Shown here: one piece after another, positions 8,906 through 18,088 of the stretch | How positions within the stretch are numbered: the first letter of the stretch is position 1 | Layout: each line of letters begins with the position of its first letter | Assembly: GCF_023715405.1 (NCBI RefSeq) | Contig: NZ_JAMBOC010000002.1 | Span: forward strand, 1 to 64,000 | Length of the DNA: 64,000 nucleotides | Source: Solibacillus isronensis | GTDB lineage: Bacteria; Bacillota; Bacilli; Bacillales_A; Planococcaceae | Direction: 5' to 3' | The notes under the pieces: model-generated | Told to the model about the DNA's origin: nothing | The model's database searches: none | The model's input: the letters and a program-made list of their open reading frames with translations, nothing else | Made by a program: the position numbers and the translations under genes

Positions 8906-10081
8906 ATGTCTATTTTTAATAAAGTTCATGAGCGTCGCAGTTCCGCATCTGTAAAATGGGATATGATGAATGTCGTCTACAATTTGAAAGATACAACAGA
9001 ATTACTTCCGATGTGGGTAGCAGATATGGACTTCCCTCCGCCTGCAGCTTTAACAGAAGCGTTAAAAACTCGATTAGAGCATCCTATCTTCGGCTACACT
9101 TTTGCCGACAATGATGTAAAAAATGCGATTGTTCACTGGTATAGTACCCGCCATCAGTGGACGATTGATCCGAACACGATTATTTTCCAGCCTGGTGTTG
9201 TGCCGGCAATCGCGACCGTTATCGAAACCTTTACAGAACCTGGCGATAAAATCGGTATGTCTACACCAGCGTATCCGCCATTCACAAATGTACCGACTGC
9301 TCAGAAACGCGAAGTCGTGACATGTGAATTAACCGAACAAGACGGTCATTATATGATGAATTTTGAGGAGCTTGAAGAAATATTCCGCTCTGGTATTAAA
9401 CTGTTTGTTTTATGTAATCCGCATAATCCTATCGGTATTGTATGGAGTCCAGAAGAGCTGGAACAGTTAGTTGCGCTCTGTATTCAATATGATGTGTATC
9501 TATTATCCGATGAAATTCATGCCGATATTTCAATTCAAAAATCGTATACGCCTGTATTAACATTAGCGAAAGTAAACGAGGCAAAAATCATCACATGTAT
9601 TGCACCAACGAAAACATTTAATATTGCAGGAATTCATGCCGCAATGATTGTCGCACCAGACAAAAAACTATTTACGGCAATCGAGAAAAATACACAGGCA
9701 CACGGGAATTTAGGTTTAAATACATTTGCTTCGACTGCCGTAAAGGCTGTCTATACAGAAGGAGCTGCCTGGTTGGATGATCTTCTTATTTATTTAAAAA
9801 ACAATATGGAATATGTTGTGAAAGAATTGAACGCTATTGAAGGTCTTGAAGTGGAAATTCCTGATGCGACATATTTAATGTGGATTGACTACCGTAAAAC
9901 AGGTATTGAAGAAAAGAAATTAATGACACGCCTTCTATCGGTAGGACAAGTTGCATTAGATCCAGGGACAAAATATGGGGAATCAGGAAGAGGCTTCTTA
10001 CGTATTAATGTTGCTTGTCCATTTGAACTGCTGCAGGACGGTGTTGAACGCATTAAACGAACAATGGCTACATTCGAATAA
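8906..10081 (+). CDS. patB: PatB/MalY-type C-S lyase (PLP-dependent aminotransferase fold)
   Basis: This 391-aa cytoplasmic enzyme of the class I/II aminotransferase family is expected to act as a cystathionine beta-lyase, splitting C-S bonds. The PLP lysine is K236 (APTKTFNIAG), the cofactor Asp lies in SDEIHADI (201-208), and the MalY/PatB N-terminal MWVADMDFPPP is present. GAGGG precedes the ATG. It is divergent from yugE and followed by a very strong terminator, so it is a single-gene unit. Confidence 0.92.
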   Translation: MSIFNKVHERRSSASVKWDMMNVVYNLKDTTELLPMWVADMDFPPPAALTEALKTRLEHPIFGYTFADNDVKNAIVHWYSTRHQWTIDPNTIIFQPGVVPAIATVIETFTEPGDKIGMSTPAYPPFTNVPTAQKREVVTCELTEQDGHYMMNFEELEEIFRSGIKLFVLCNPHNPIGIVWSPEELEQLVALCIQYDVYLLSDEIHADISIQKSYTPVLTLAKVNEAKIITCIAPTKTFNIAGIHAAMIVAPDKKLFTAIEKNTQAHGNLGLNTFASTAVKAVYTEGAAWLDDLLIYLKNNMEYVVKELNAIEGLEVEIPDATYLMWIDYRKTGIEEKKLMTRLLSVGQVALDPGTKYGESGRGFLRINVACPFELLQDGVERIKRTMATFE

Positions 10082-10087
10082 AGAATC

Positions 10088-10132
10088 AAAAGGGGCAGCC
10101 CGGAATTATTAATTTCCGGACTGCCCCTTTTT
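10088..10132 (+). terminator. Terminator of patB
   Basis: A long near-perfect stem (AAAAGGGGCAG then CCCGGAA, paired with TTTCCGG then CTGCCCCTTTTT) with a 6-7 nt AT loop follows patB within 10 bp. Confidence 0.9.
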
Positions 10133-10160
10133 CTATTCCATCATTTGATTATTGTTTTTA

Positions 10161-10394
10161 TTATTCTTCCTTAGCGTTTTCTTTAGCGATACGCGCATCA
10201 CGTTCTTTTAATGCGCGTTCTTCTAAAATTTTAGCCTGTGCAGCTTGGCGAGCAGCGATGCGGCGGACGAACCGGAATGTAACCAAAACAATAATCAGTA
10301 AAATGGCGAATTCAATTGCAGCGGGAAGATACAATGACTTGTCTTCCGGGAAATATAAAAAGCCACCAGAGAAATTCATTAAAAAATGGTTCAC
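10161..10394 (-). CDS. Small single-span membrane protein with charged helical tail
   Basis: I do not recognise this 77-aa protein. Residues 1-22 are mildly hydrophobic, residues 23-43 form a clear membrane helix (PAAIEFAILLIIVLVTFRFV), and the remaining 34 residues are a highly charged Ala/Glu/Lys/Arg helix likely to lie in the cytoplasm. The start is a GTG at 10394 with AAAGGA 11 nt upstream. It begins 22 bp after ppiB on the same strand, so the two probably share a transcript. Confidence 0.65.
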   Translation of the reverse strand: MNHFLMNFSGGFLYFPEDKSLYLPAAIEFAILLIIVLVTFRFVRRIAARQAAQAKILEERALKERDARIAKENAKEE

Positions 10395-10416
10395 GTGCCC
10401 ACACGTCCTTTAAAAG

Positions 10417-11004
10417 TTAGTCAATTACTGTGATTGACTCAATCTTAACATCTTCTTTAGGCTTATCGTGCATATTTCGGTCAACTTTAACAATATTGTC
10501 AACAACATCCATACCTTCAACAACTTGGCCAAATACTGTATGTTTGCCGTCTAACCATGGTGTACCGCCGTTTTGTTTGTAAAACTCAACTTCTTCTTTT
10601 GACCAGCCACGCACTTCCATTTGTTTTAACATAGATACTTCAACTTGAGGTGCTTGAACGATGAAGAATTGAGATCCGTTCGTACCAGGACCTGCATTGG
10701 CCATTGATAATGCGCCACGGATGTTCATTAGTTCAGGAACACACTCATCTTCGAATGTACCGCCCCAAATTGACTCGCCCCCCATACCAGTACCAGTTGG
10801 ATCTCCACCTTGTACCATGAAGTTCGGAATTACACGGTGGAAAATAATACCGTTATAGTAACCTGATTTTGCATGACCTAAAAAGTTTTCAACTGTTTTT
10901 GGTGCGTGCTCCGGGAATAATTTAATTTTGATTGAACCCATAGTTGTGTTCATTTCTACCATTACTTCACCTGGATTTAGTTCTTTCGATAATTGTGGAA
11001 ACAT
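10417..11004 (-). CDS. ppiB: Peptidyl-prolyl cis-trans isomerase, cyclophilin type
   Basis: This 195-aa cyclophilin has the conserved catalytic and binding stretches [35 protein letters not shown] and [12 protein letters not shown]. Cyclophilins speed proline isomerisation during protein folding. There is no signal peptide, so it is cytoplasmic. An extension [16 protein letters not shown] between the active-site loops makes it longer than B. subtilis PpiB (143 aa). The ATG at 11004 is chosen because AAAGGAGA lies 6 nt upstream; the frame is open further upstream to 11094. Confidence 0.93.
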   Translation of the reverse strand: MFPQLSKELNPGEVMVEMNTTMGSIKIKLFPEHAPKTVENFLGHAKSGYYNGIIFHRVIPNFMVQGGDPTGTGMGGESIWGGTFEDECVPELMNIRGALSMANAGPGTNGSQFFIVQAPQVEVSMLKQMEVRGWSKEEVEFYKQNGGTPWLDGKHTVFGQVVEGMDVVDNIVKVDRNMHDKPKEDVKIESITVID

Positions 11005-11191
11005 TTTTGTCTCTCCTTTAAATAAAATGTGGAATGGATGGGTATAGGTATAGAAACCAAACTTCCCCTTTAATACCAAGTCCAAGTTTACCATAACTCT
11101 AATATTTTAAGCCACTAACTTGCGAGGGACTTCCTTCGTATTCCGAAATAAGTTATACTAAATATTAATTTAAAAGGAAGAAAGTGATAAT

Positions 11192-12412
11192 TTGAAGCAA
11201 AATATGAGACATAATTTCATCATCATTTTAATAGCAAACTTTATTGTTGCGGCTTCTGTTACGATGATTATGCCGTTTTTGTCTTTATATATTGATACAC
11301 TCGGCGACTTTACAGATAGCTATGTACAAACATGGGCAGGAATAATCTTTGCTGCAACATTTGTTACGGCATTTTTAATGTCTCCGATTTGGGGGCGGAT
11401 TGCTGACAAATACGGGTACAAGCCGATCATGATTATCAACTGCTTCGGCGTTGGGTTAAGTATCTTTTTAATGGGTTATGTTCAAAATGTCGAGCAGTTC
11501 TTTTTACTGAGGCTAGCGATGGGTGTTGTGACAGGCTTTATCCCTACTTCTATTGCATTCATTAGTAAGCATACTCCGAAAGAAGTGGCCGGGAAAACGC
11601 TCGGGACATTGCAGATGGGCAGTGTCGGCGGAACATTATTCGGTCCTGTATTAGGAGGCTTGATGGCAGATACTTTCGGGTTTAAGTACACTTTTATCAT
11701 TACAGCAGTCACAATTACAATTGCTGCGATAATTATTATTTTCGGTATTCATGAACCGACCATTATCCGTAAAGTTAAAAATGCCATTTATTCAAGGAAA
11801 AATGTAATCTGGGCTATTTTCCATCATCGCCTTATTTTAAATGTAATGTTCGTAACTTCACTCATTCAGATCGGGAACTTTAGCATTCAGCCATTGCTGT
11901 CTCTTTACGTATCTGAACTTACCCCTTCTCAAGAAGTAGCCATGCTCGCCGGCGTTACCTTTAGTGCCGCTGGGCTTGGTAATATATGTTTCGCGAGATT
12001 TTGGGGGAAATTGGCCGACCATTATGGATATGAAAGAATTTTATCGTACTTGTTAATCCTTGCCGTCATTTTTATCATTCCACAGGCATTCGTTACAGAG
12101 TTATGGCAGCTTATTATACTACGATTCTTATTTGGTATTATATCCGGCGGTCTCATTCCGATTACGTCCGCGCTCATTCGCCGTGAAGCACCAATTGAAG
12201 TGCAAGGCGAAATTATGGGCTACAACCAGAGTTTCCGTTTCCTTGGCAATATTATCGGACCGGTATTAGGCGGGGTTGTAGCAAGCTTTGGCGGGATTCA
12301 TTCCGTATTTTATACGACCGGCCTATTATTTTTAATCGGCTTTGTCATTATGTCCTTTTTGAAAAAGCTTCCGACGCAGTACATGGACGAGATGTTGAAA
12401 AAACATGCTTAA
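11192..12412 (+). CDS. MFS drug-efflux-like transporter
   Basis: This 406-aa, 12-segment major facilitator has the motif A-like loop GRIADKYGYKPIMII between TM2 and TM3, its repeat GKLADHYGYERIL in the second half, and motif C (GPVLGGLMADTFG) typical of proton-driven drug exporters. The substrate is unknown. The start is probably the TTG at 11192 behind AAGGAAG; an in-frame ATG lies 12 nt later. A hairpin overlapping the next gene's upstream region likely ends the transcript. Confidence 0.85.
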   Translation: MKQNMRHNFIIILIANFIVAASVTMIMPFLSLYIDTLGDFTDSYVQTWAGIIFAATFVTAFLMSPIWGRIADKYGYKPIMIINCFGVGLSIFLMGYVQNVEQFFLLRLAMGVVTGFIPTSIAFISKHTPKEVAGKTLGTLQMGSVGGTLFGPVLGGLMADTFGFKYTFIITAVTITIAAIIIIFGIHEPTIIRKVKNAIYSRKNVIWAIFHHRLILNVMFVTSLIQIGNFSIQPLLSLYVSELTPSQEVAMLAGVTFSAAGLGNICFARFWGKLADHYGYERILSYLLILAVIFIIPQAFVTELWQLIILRFLFGIISGGLIPITSALIRREAPIEVQGEIMGYNQSFRFLGNIIGPVLGGVVASFGGIHSVFYTTGLLFLIGFVIMSFLKKLPTQYMDEMLKKHA

Positions 12413-12438
12413 ATGTTCAATGTATATATGGTATCTTT

Positions 12439-12489
12439 AAAAAACAACAGATGATTACGCTTAGTACGTTTTCGTTTTGTTGTTTTTTG
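12439..12489 (+). terminator. Terminator after the MFS gene
   Basis: AAAAAACAACA and TGTTGTTTTTT form an 11-bp stem with a roughly 29-nt loop and a T-tract. It covers the first possible TTG start (12477) of the downstream penicillin-binding protein frame, which is why a later start is preferred there. Confidence 0.6.
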
Positions 12490-12533
12490 TTTGGACAATT
12501 ATAATGAATATCCTATTTGGGGGCCAATTATCC

Positions 12534-14384
12534 ATGAAACAACTTTTCGGCTACATTGTCATTTTATGTAGCATTCCTTTACTTCTTCTGATTGGGAATG
12601 AGGCTTGGAAAGAACTAGTGAAAGCGGAGCAGTATGAACAGTTAATCAAGAAATCGATTAAGCTCCCTGAAGTAACTTCCACATCGCCCATTACCTTATA
12701 TGATGCAAACAACAAAATTTTCAGTGAAGAATATACTGAATGGTCACAGCCACTTTCGCTTGATGAGGTCCCTGAAATTGCAAAACAGCTATTTATATAC
12801 AGTGAAGATGAAAGTTTTTATGAACATATCGGTTTTGATGTGAGTGCAATTACCCGCGCGCTCATCGCAAATAAATCGGAGCAGTCTATCCAGCAGGGCG
12901 GTTCCACCATTACACAACAGCTTGTCCGCATGCGTTATTTAACTACGGACAAAACATATGAGCGGAAACTGATGGAGCTTTTTTATGCCTACGAAATTGA
13001 GAAATCTTTTTCAAAAGACGAAATTTTTGAGATGTATTTAAATGAAATGTATTTCAGCAATCAAGTATACGGAATCGGAGCTGCGGCAACTTATTATTTC
13101 AATCGGCCGTTATCAAAACTTTCCATTCCCGAAATCGCTTTTATCTCGGCTATTCCGAACAGCCCCTCATTATATGATCCGGTCGTGCACTTCAAAAATA
13201 CAAAAAGCAGGCAGGAACGGTTAATCGATAAACTGACAGAGCATAGGGTTATTACAGCTGAAGAAGCAAAGATGTATAAAAAAGAACCGATTCAATTAAA
13301 TATTAAACAAAAAGCACAGCAGTATCCAAGCTACAGTACATTCGTTTTACAGGAGCTGAAATGGCTAATTGCCGAACAAACGGGTTACCGTGAAAAGATT
13401 GATAATACACCTGATAAAATGGAAAAGGAATTTCTACAGTTAGAGCTGAAGAAAAAAACGGACGCAATTCTACGTCAAGGTGTTCATGTATATACTGCGC
13501 TGCAACCTGAGAAACAGCGACAGGATGAAGCGGCCATTAACCGCATTTTACCGAAGACCGATTTACAGGCAAGTGCAACGATTATTGATAATGAAACACG
13601 AGAAGTGATCAGTATTTTTGGCGGGAAGAATTATAGAAAGCATGATTTGCACCGTGCATTCCAATCACCTAGACAGCCGGGTTCTGCATTTAAGCCCATC
13701 AGTGTGTTTGCCCCTTACTTTGAAGAAACCTCCGCAACACAATATTCGATCGTAAATGGCGGTCCGTACTGTGTCGGGAATTTCTGTCCGGAAAACTATG
13801 GACGCATTTGGTACAACAATATAACCGTGGAAACAGCATTTAAAAACAGTATTAATACAAGTGCATTACGATTGTTTAATGCCATAGGGGTCGATACAGC
13901 ATTTCGTTATATTAACCGGTTCAATTTTGAATCGATTATAGAAAAAGACCGCACATTTGCCGCAGCATTGGGCGGGTTAACATACGGTGTGACTTCACTG
14001 GAAATGGCCGATGCATACTCCAGCTTTATCGACGGCTATTATGTACCTGTTCATAGCATTCGTAAAGTAACGGATTTAACAGGAGAAACGATTTTTAGCT
14101 GGCCGCACAAACGTGAGGAAATATGGTCTGCCTCGACAACGAAAACGATGCGAAGCCTTTTGAATGAAACGGTAGCTACAGGAACAGGAAGAGGTCTTTA
14201 TAGCTCATCCGGCTTTATCGGTGCCAAAACCGGAACGACGAACGAATTTAAAGATTATTGGGTTGCCGGATTGACGGATGACTTTACGGCAGCCGTCTGG
14301 ATAGGCTATGATCAGCCCCTTTCAATGGAAGCAATCGAACGCGCAAAAATTCATTTTTCTATATTCAATGCAATAACAGAATAA
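12534..14384 (+). CDS. Class A penicillin-binding protein (transglycosylase/transpeptidase)
   Basis: This 616-aa bifunctional peptidoglycan synthase has an N-terminal membrane anchor (5-22), then a GT51 transglycosylase domain with EDESFYEHIGFD (91-102) and QGGSTITQQLVR (121-132). The transpeptidase domain follows, with SxxK at S384-K387, SxN at S439-N441, and KTGT near 566. All catalytic motifs are intact. It polymerises glycan strands and cross-links peptides outside the membrane. It is short for PBP1A and lacks C-terminal add-on domains. The open frame begins at 12477, but those codons overlap a terminator; the ATG at 12534 follows GGGGG by 9-10 nt. Confidence 0.9.
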   Translation: MKQLFGYIVILCSIPLLLLIGNEAWKELVKAEQYEQLIKKSIKLPEVTSTSPITLYDANNKIFSEEYTEWSQPLSLDEVPEIAKQLFIYSEDESFYEHIGFDVSAITRALIANKSEQSIQQGGSTITQQLVRMRYLTTDKTYERKLMELFYAYEIEKSFSKDEIFEMYLNEMYFSNQVYGIGAAATYYFNRPLSKLSIPEIAFISAIPNSPSLYDPVVHFKNTKSRQERLIDKLTEHRVITAEEAKMYKKEPIQLNIKQKAQQYPSYSTFVLQELKWLIAEQTGYREKIDNTPDKMEKEFLQLELKKKTDAILRQGVHVYTALQPEKQRQDEAAINRILPKTDLQASATIIDNETREVISIFGGKNYRKHDLHRAFQSPRQPGSAFKPISVFAPYFEETSATQYSIVNGGPYCVGNFCPENYGRIWYNNITVETAFKNSINTSALRLFNAIGVDTAFRYINRFNFESIIEKDRTFAAALGGLTYGVTSLEMADAYSSFIDGYYVPVHSIRKVTDLTGETIFSWPHKREEIWSASTTKTMRSLLNETVATGTGRGLYSSSGFIGAKTGTTNEFKDYWVAGLTDDFTAAVWIGYDQPLSMEAIERAKIHFSIFNAITE

Positions 14385-14446
14385 AAAAAGCTTGTTAGTT
14401 TTAAATAGCGCACCTCCCCCGCTAAAATCCTAACAAGCTTTTTTTA
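14383..14446. terminator. Bidirectional terminator between PBP and YufK-like genes
   Basis: A 16-bp outer stem (AAAAAAAGCTTGTTAG with CTAACAAGCTTTTTTT) is extended by TTTTA..GCG/CGC..TAAAA pairing around a C-rich loop. T-tracts occur in both directions and it separates two converging genes. Confidence 0.88.
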
Positions 14447-14448
14447 TA

Positions 14449-15009
14449 CTATGCGAACGGCAAGCTCGCAAGAATTCCGTTGTATAGCTTAATCACGGCA
14501 TAGACGACGAGAGCCACTAATAGAAACCAGGTAATTACTTCATAAAAGATTAATCCGATCACCCCTGGAATGGACATATACTGACTCTTCTTATAAACGT
14601 TGTAAATAAAATAACAAAAAATCGTGAACATAAAAATGCCGACTAAAATCGGTAAGGATTGACTCCCAATTACCGAAGCAAATGCTCCAAAAAAGAAGAT
14701 GACATATCCACCGCGTGCTGCATGGATCGTTTGCCCTTCTTTATCTTTTGAGAAGAACAGCATTCCAAGCTCATGAATCGTTTCACCGATCAGCTTCAAT
14801 GCTGAAAAAATCATGAAAAATAGTAGCACAAATACAATCAGTAATACGAAACGCAGCTCCATATCCGATAAAAACTCACGCATTCCATTATAGAGACCGA
14901 TTGCATGAATTAGTTGTAGCGATTCTGATATAGCCAACATACTGAATGAAAAACTGAATAAAATAATTGTAATGAATGGTAAGTAGCCATATAAATATGG
15001 ATTTTTCAT
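14449..15009 (-). CDS. yufK: Five-segment membrane protein, YufK-like (DUF5366)
   Basis: This 186-aa protein has about five membrane helices (8-28, 52-74, 100-118, 120-138, 150-175). It resembles B. subtilis YufK in size and in the stretches GLYNGMREFLSD, FSALKLIGETI, LFFSKDKEG and the C-terminal IKLYNGILASLP, compared from memory. Its function is unknown. GAGGGAACG lies just before the ATG. It is monocistronic, ending at a shared bidirectional terminator. Confidence 0.7.
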   Translation of the reverse strand: MKNPYLYGYLPFITIILFSFSFSMLAISESLQLIHAIGLYNGMREFLSDMELRFVLLIVFVLLFFMIFSALKLIGETIHELGMLFFSKDKEGQTIHAARGGYVIFFFGAFASVIGSQSLPILVGIFMFTIFCYFIYNVYKKSQYMSIPGVIGLIFYEVITWFLLVALVVYAVIKLYNGILASLPFA

Positions 15010-15104
15010 AATTTCGTTCCCTCAAAACTCGTAATATTTCTTTTCCTCATCATAGCTAACAATGTGGGGACGAGCAAGCCTCTCCTTATCTACTTACCGC
15101 ATTC

Positions 15105-15302
15105 TTACCAGTAGCGTCTCGGATAGCGCGGATAATACGGTGGATAGTAGTAATTAGGCGGATACGGTTGATAATACGGTGGATATGGTCCGTAACGATT
15201 ATTATTCAGCGACCCCCCTAAAAAACCTCCTAAAAAGCTCCCTAAAAACGGAACCCCAAATGGATATCCAAATCCAAAACCTGGATTATAACGATTAACC
15301 AT
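15105..15302 (-). CDS. Gly/Tyr/Pro-rich small protein
   Basis: I do not recognise a family for this 65-aa protein. The N-terminal half is Gly/Phe-rich (FGFGYPFGVPFLGSFLGGFLGG) in 22 residues split by Pro, and the C-terminal half is Pro/Tyr-rich with repeated PPYY and YPPN units, ending in PRYPRRYW. Two ATGs are close together; AGGAGG is 8 nt from the one at 15302 and only 2 nt from the one at 15308, so 15302 is chosen. The composition resembles spore-coat or surface proteins of Bacillales, but this is inference only. Confidence 0.75.
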   Translation of the reverse strand: MVNRYNPGFGFGYPFGVPFLGSFLGGFLGGSLNNNRYGPYPPYYQPYPPNYYYPPYYPRYPRRYW

Positions 15303-15371
15303 GTTCATGTCCTCCTCCCTTATGAATAGTGTATTCATAATTATGAGAGCCACTAGTCACCCGCCTAAAAA

Positions 15372-15410
15372 TGAAAAAGATGCCTTGCAAGTTTTTCATT
15401 GCAAAGCATC
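15372..15410 (-). terminator. Terminator of pepA
   Basis: On the minus strand GATGCTTTGCAA pairs with TTGCAAGGCATC (one mismatch) around an 8-nt loop, followed by TTTTTCATTTTT. It lies 12 bp after the pepA stop. Confidence 0.85.
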
Positions 15411-15422
15411 CTGTCATGTTGA

Positions 15423-16922
15423 TTAGATATCGCGTAATTCTACTAGTGTTGCCAAAGTACGTACCATCGCACCTGTGCCGCCTTTTGGTCCCAATGCATG
15501 CGGTGCATCCGCATCAGAAGTTCCTGCAATATCAAGGTGAACCCAAGGAGTACCTTCTGCAAACTCTCCAACAAAGCCGCCGCCGAAAATCATATGGCCG
15601 TCACGACCTGGAGAGTTGTTTAAATCTGCCACTTCCGATTTACGGATACGCTTTTTATCGCTTTCTGTTAACGGTAAGCGCCATACGAACTCACCTGTTT
15701 CAAGTGCCGCGCCCATAAACTCTTCGAAAAATTCTTCGTTATTTGTTAAAGCACCTGTTTTATCTTTACCTAATGCAACGATTACTCCGCCCGTTAATGT
15801 CGCTACATCGATTAAATAGTTGGCACCTTGCTGTTTCGCATATGTCATAGCATCTGCCAGTACTAAGCGGCCTTCCGCATCTGTATTTAATACTTCAACC
15901 GTTTTGCCGTTGTACATAGTAATAACATCATCCGGCTTAAATGCATCCCCTGATACCATATTGTCTGTAGAACCGATAACGGCAACGACATTTTGTTTCG
16001 GGCGTGTTTCACCGATAATGCGCATTGCACCAAGAACAGCGGCTGCACCACCCATATCACCTTTCATGCCGACCATGCCTTCACGCGGTTTTAATGAGTA
16101 GCCGCCTGTATCGTATGTTACACCTTTTCCGACAAAGCCGATCACATCTTCCCATTCTGGTTTTCCTTTATATTTCAATGTGATTAAACGGGGCTCTTCT
16201 ACAGAACCTTTATTGACAGATAAAATACCGCCCATACCCAGTTCTTCCATTTGGGCTTTGTTTAAAATCTCAACCTCTAAACCATAAATATTGGCAAGCT
16301 CTGTTGCATAATCTGCCAAATCACTTGCTGTCAGTAAATTAGGAGGCAAGTTGATTAATGTACGCGCTTCATTAACCGCATCCGCATAAATTTTCCCTAC
16401 TTCGAAATTACCGATCACATCTTCCATATTCGCCTCAGTAACAAATTGAATTTGATCAAAATATGTTTTCGGCTCATTTGAAGTCGTTTTATAATTTTGT
16501 ACTGAGTAATAGCCTAGATTTAAACCTTCACCAGCTAAATACGCAACTTCCGCCTCTTCCAGCTGATCTGTTGTAAACGATTCTACCCAAACTGCCACAT
16601 CACTTACTTTTGATGCTTTCAGTTCTTTACCAACTGCTGCAAATACTTCACGTAATTCGTTTGCTGTTATATTTTTACGTTCACCGAGACCGACAAAGTA
16701 AATACGTTTAAGTGAAGAGTGGCTGCCTGAATACGGTAATTTCGTAATTTTTTTTGTATCTGATGAAATTTCGCCTGCATGTAGCCATGTGTCAATGATA
16801 TCTCCGTAAAATTCACTAAACGCTGACCAGTTTTTCATTTGTTCACGATGCTTTTGTACTCCGATAATCAATGTTTCCGAAGTTTGTGTTTCAAACGTTT
16901 TTGCTGTTGATTCAATATTCAT
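15423..16922 (-). CDS. pepA: Leucyl aminopeptidase (M17 family)
   Basis: This 499-aa cytosolic metallopeptidase removes N-terminal residues from peptides. The M17 catalytic domain shows VGKGVTYDTGGYSLKP, MKGDMGGAAAV and the signature NTDAEGRLVLADA, which supply the two-metal ligands and the catalytic Lys and Arg. The N-terminal regulatory domain covers about residues 1-165. The ATG at 16922 is preceded by AGGAGGG at 8 nt; the open frame extends 13 codons further. It corresponds to B. subtilis YuiE, and yuiD lies divergently next door as in that genome's neighbourhood. Confidence 0.94.
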   Translation of the reverse strand: MNIESTAKTFETQTSETLIIGVQKHREQMKNWSAFSEFYGDIIDTWLHAGEISSDTKKITKLPYSGSHSSLKRIYFVGLGERKNITANELREVFAAVGKELKASKVSDVAVWVESFTTDQLEEAEVAYLAGEGLNLGYYSVQNYKTTSNEPKTYFDQIQFVTEANMEDVIGNFEVGKIYADAVNEARTLINLPPNLLTASDLADYATELANIYGLEVEILNKAQMEELGMGGILSVNKGSVEEPRLITLKYKGKPEWEDVIGFVGKGVTYDTGGYSLKPREGMVGMKGDMGGAAAVLGAMRIIGETRPKQNVVAVIGSTDNMVSGDAFKPDDVITMYNGKTVEVLNTDAEGRLVLADAMTYAKQQGANYLIDVATLTGGVIVALGKDKTGALTNNEEFFEEFMGAALETGEFVWRLPLTESDKKRIRKSEVADLNNSPGRDGHMIFGGGFVGEFAEGTPWVHLDIAGTSDADAPHALGPKGGTGAMVRTLATLVELRDI

Positions 16923-17076
16923 AGTTAAAACCCTCCTAATGTATAGTTTCATTATATACAAATTTTTTTAATTCGGGTAACGAAACATCCAATAATTTTT
17001 ATTTTTCTGCAAGTTTAAATTCAAACGAATATAGGGAAAATGATATAATTATAGCAATGAGGAGAAAGTAGGTGTA

Positions 17077-17559
17077 ATTATCGAACTTCTACAAAATACG
17101 CCGCTTTGGCTTGGGGTTTTTGCGATTGTTTTTGCGCAAATTTTAAAAGTACCAATCCATTTTATCGTAACGAAAAAAGTGGATTGGAGCTTGCTGACAT
17201 CTACCGGTGGAATGCCAAGTTCCCATTCTGCAGCTGTAACAAGTGTTGCGACGGCGGTCGGTATTGAGACCGGATTTGATTCACCCACTTTCGCTGTTGC
17301 AGCGATGCTGGCAGGAATCGTCATGTACGATGCGAGCCATGTACGCTTTCAGGCTGGGCAACACGCGGCCGTTTTAAACGAACTGCGCCACGATCTCCGT
17401 TTGTTTTTTGATGAAATTAAACGTTGGCCGGAAATGAATGAGCAAGAAAAAATAGAGGATTTAAAAACATTATTAGGTCACAAAAAAAGTGAAGTATTCA
17501 TCGGAGGATTGGCAGGAATTGTTTTTGCGACTTTATGGTACACCATTCAAGTGTTATAA
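17077..17559 (+). CDS. yuiD: Divergent PAP2 family protein YuiD, non-canonical start
   Basis: The frame encodes a YuiD-like membrane protein of about 160 aa: a first helix (LWLGVFAIVFAQILKVPIHF), the conserved STGGMPSSHSAAVTSVATA, and a last helix near the C-terminus (FIGGLAGIVFATLWYTIQVL). The PSSH motif belongs to the acid phosphatase/PAP2-related fold. No in-frame ATG, GTG or TTG exists before a GTG at 17179, which would cut off the first conserved helix. The plausible starts are ATT at 17077 or ATC at 17080, the latter aligned with Met1 of B. subtilis YuiD. GAGGAG (17059-17064) and AGGTG (17070-17074) lie upstream. The length then matches YuiD (158 aa). Confidence 0.8.
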   Translation: MIELLQNTPLWLGVFAIVFAQILKVPIHFIVTKKVDWSLLTSTGGMPSSHSAAVTSVATAVGIETGFDSPTFAVAAMLAGIVMYDASHVRFQAGQHAAVLNELRHDLRLFFDEIKRWPEMNEQEKIEDLKTLLGHKKSEVFIGGLAGIVFATLWYTIQVL

Positions 17560-17612
17560 AAAAGGGGTATGTTAAAGGCTAAATCGGCTTTTAACATACC
17601 CCTTTATTTTTT
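17559..17612. terminator. Bidirectional terminator between yuiD and yuiB
   Basis: A 16-bp stem (AAAGGGGTATGTTAAA with TTTAACATACCCCTTT) extended by GGC/GCC, with T-rich tails on both strands. It separates converging genes. Confidence 0.9.
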
Positions 17613-17639
17613 TCGTTGCGGATACTCCGCTAAAGTAAA

Positions 17640-17966
17640 CTAAAACATGCGATATCCTGCTTTTCGCAGCGCAATCATGACAAAGCCCGACACGATCGCC
17701 CCGCCAAAACCACCCGATAAGACAACAATATCAACAACCTTTAATGCTTGAATTTTATCGATTAAAGCCGGAAATGCTGTCCCTGCCTTAAAGAAATAAT
17801 CCAAAAAGCTTACTTCATCAATGATAAAAATTACGACAACCGGATAGACAATAGCCATTAACCATGTCATCCGCAATAACATATTCAATAAAAAGCCGAT
17901 ACCGAAAAACATGACAAAAAATAATACGACGGAAATGATTACTTGTACTAGCGAAACATCATTCAT
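17640..17966 (-). CDS. yuiB: YuiB family membrane protein
   Basis: This 108-aa protein has three hydrophobic segments (8-30, 34-52, 80-100) and closely resembles B. subtilis YuiB from memory, in the stretches VVLFFVMFFGIGFLLNMLLRM and GFGGAIVSG and in the C-terminal ALRKAGYRMF. Its function is unknown. GGGGG precedes the ATG. It is a single-gene unit in the same cluster as pepA and yuiD, as in B. subtilis. Confidence 0.85.
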   Translation of the reverse strand: MNDVSLVQVIISVVLFFVMFFGIGFLLNMLLRMTWLMAIVYPVVVIFIIDEVSFLDYFFKAGTAFPALIDKIQALKVVDIVVLSGGFGGAIVSGFVMIALRKAGYRMF

Positions 17967-18088
17967 GTTATGTATACCCCCATTAATCTATCATAATTTT
18001 ACATGATATAACGGGTCCTTTCAATTCAACATCCAAAATAACGTATAGAATACTAATATTGTCAGAAATACTTCATAAAGTAAATCGT

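Noticed and set aside
12477..12533. Earlier TTG start for the penicillin-binding protein
   Set aside because: The codons overlap the T-rich arm of the MFS terminator and have no ribosome site; the ATG at 12534 starts a normal membrane anchor.
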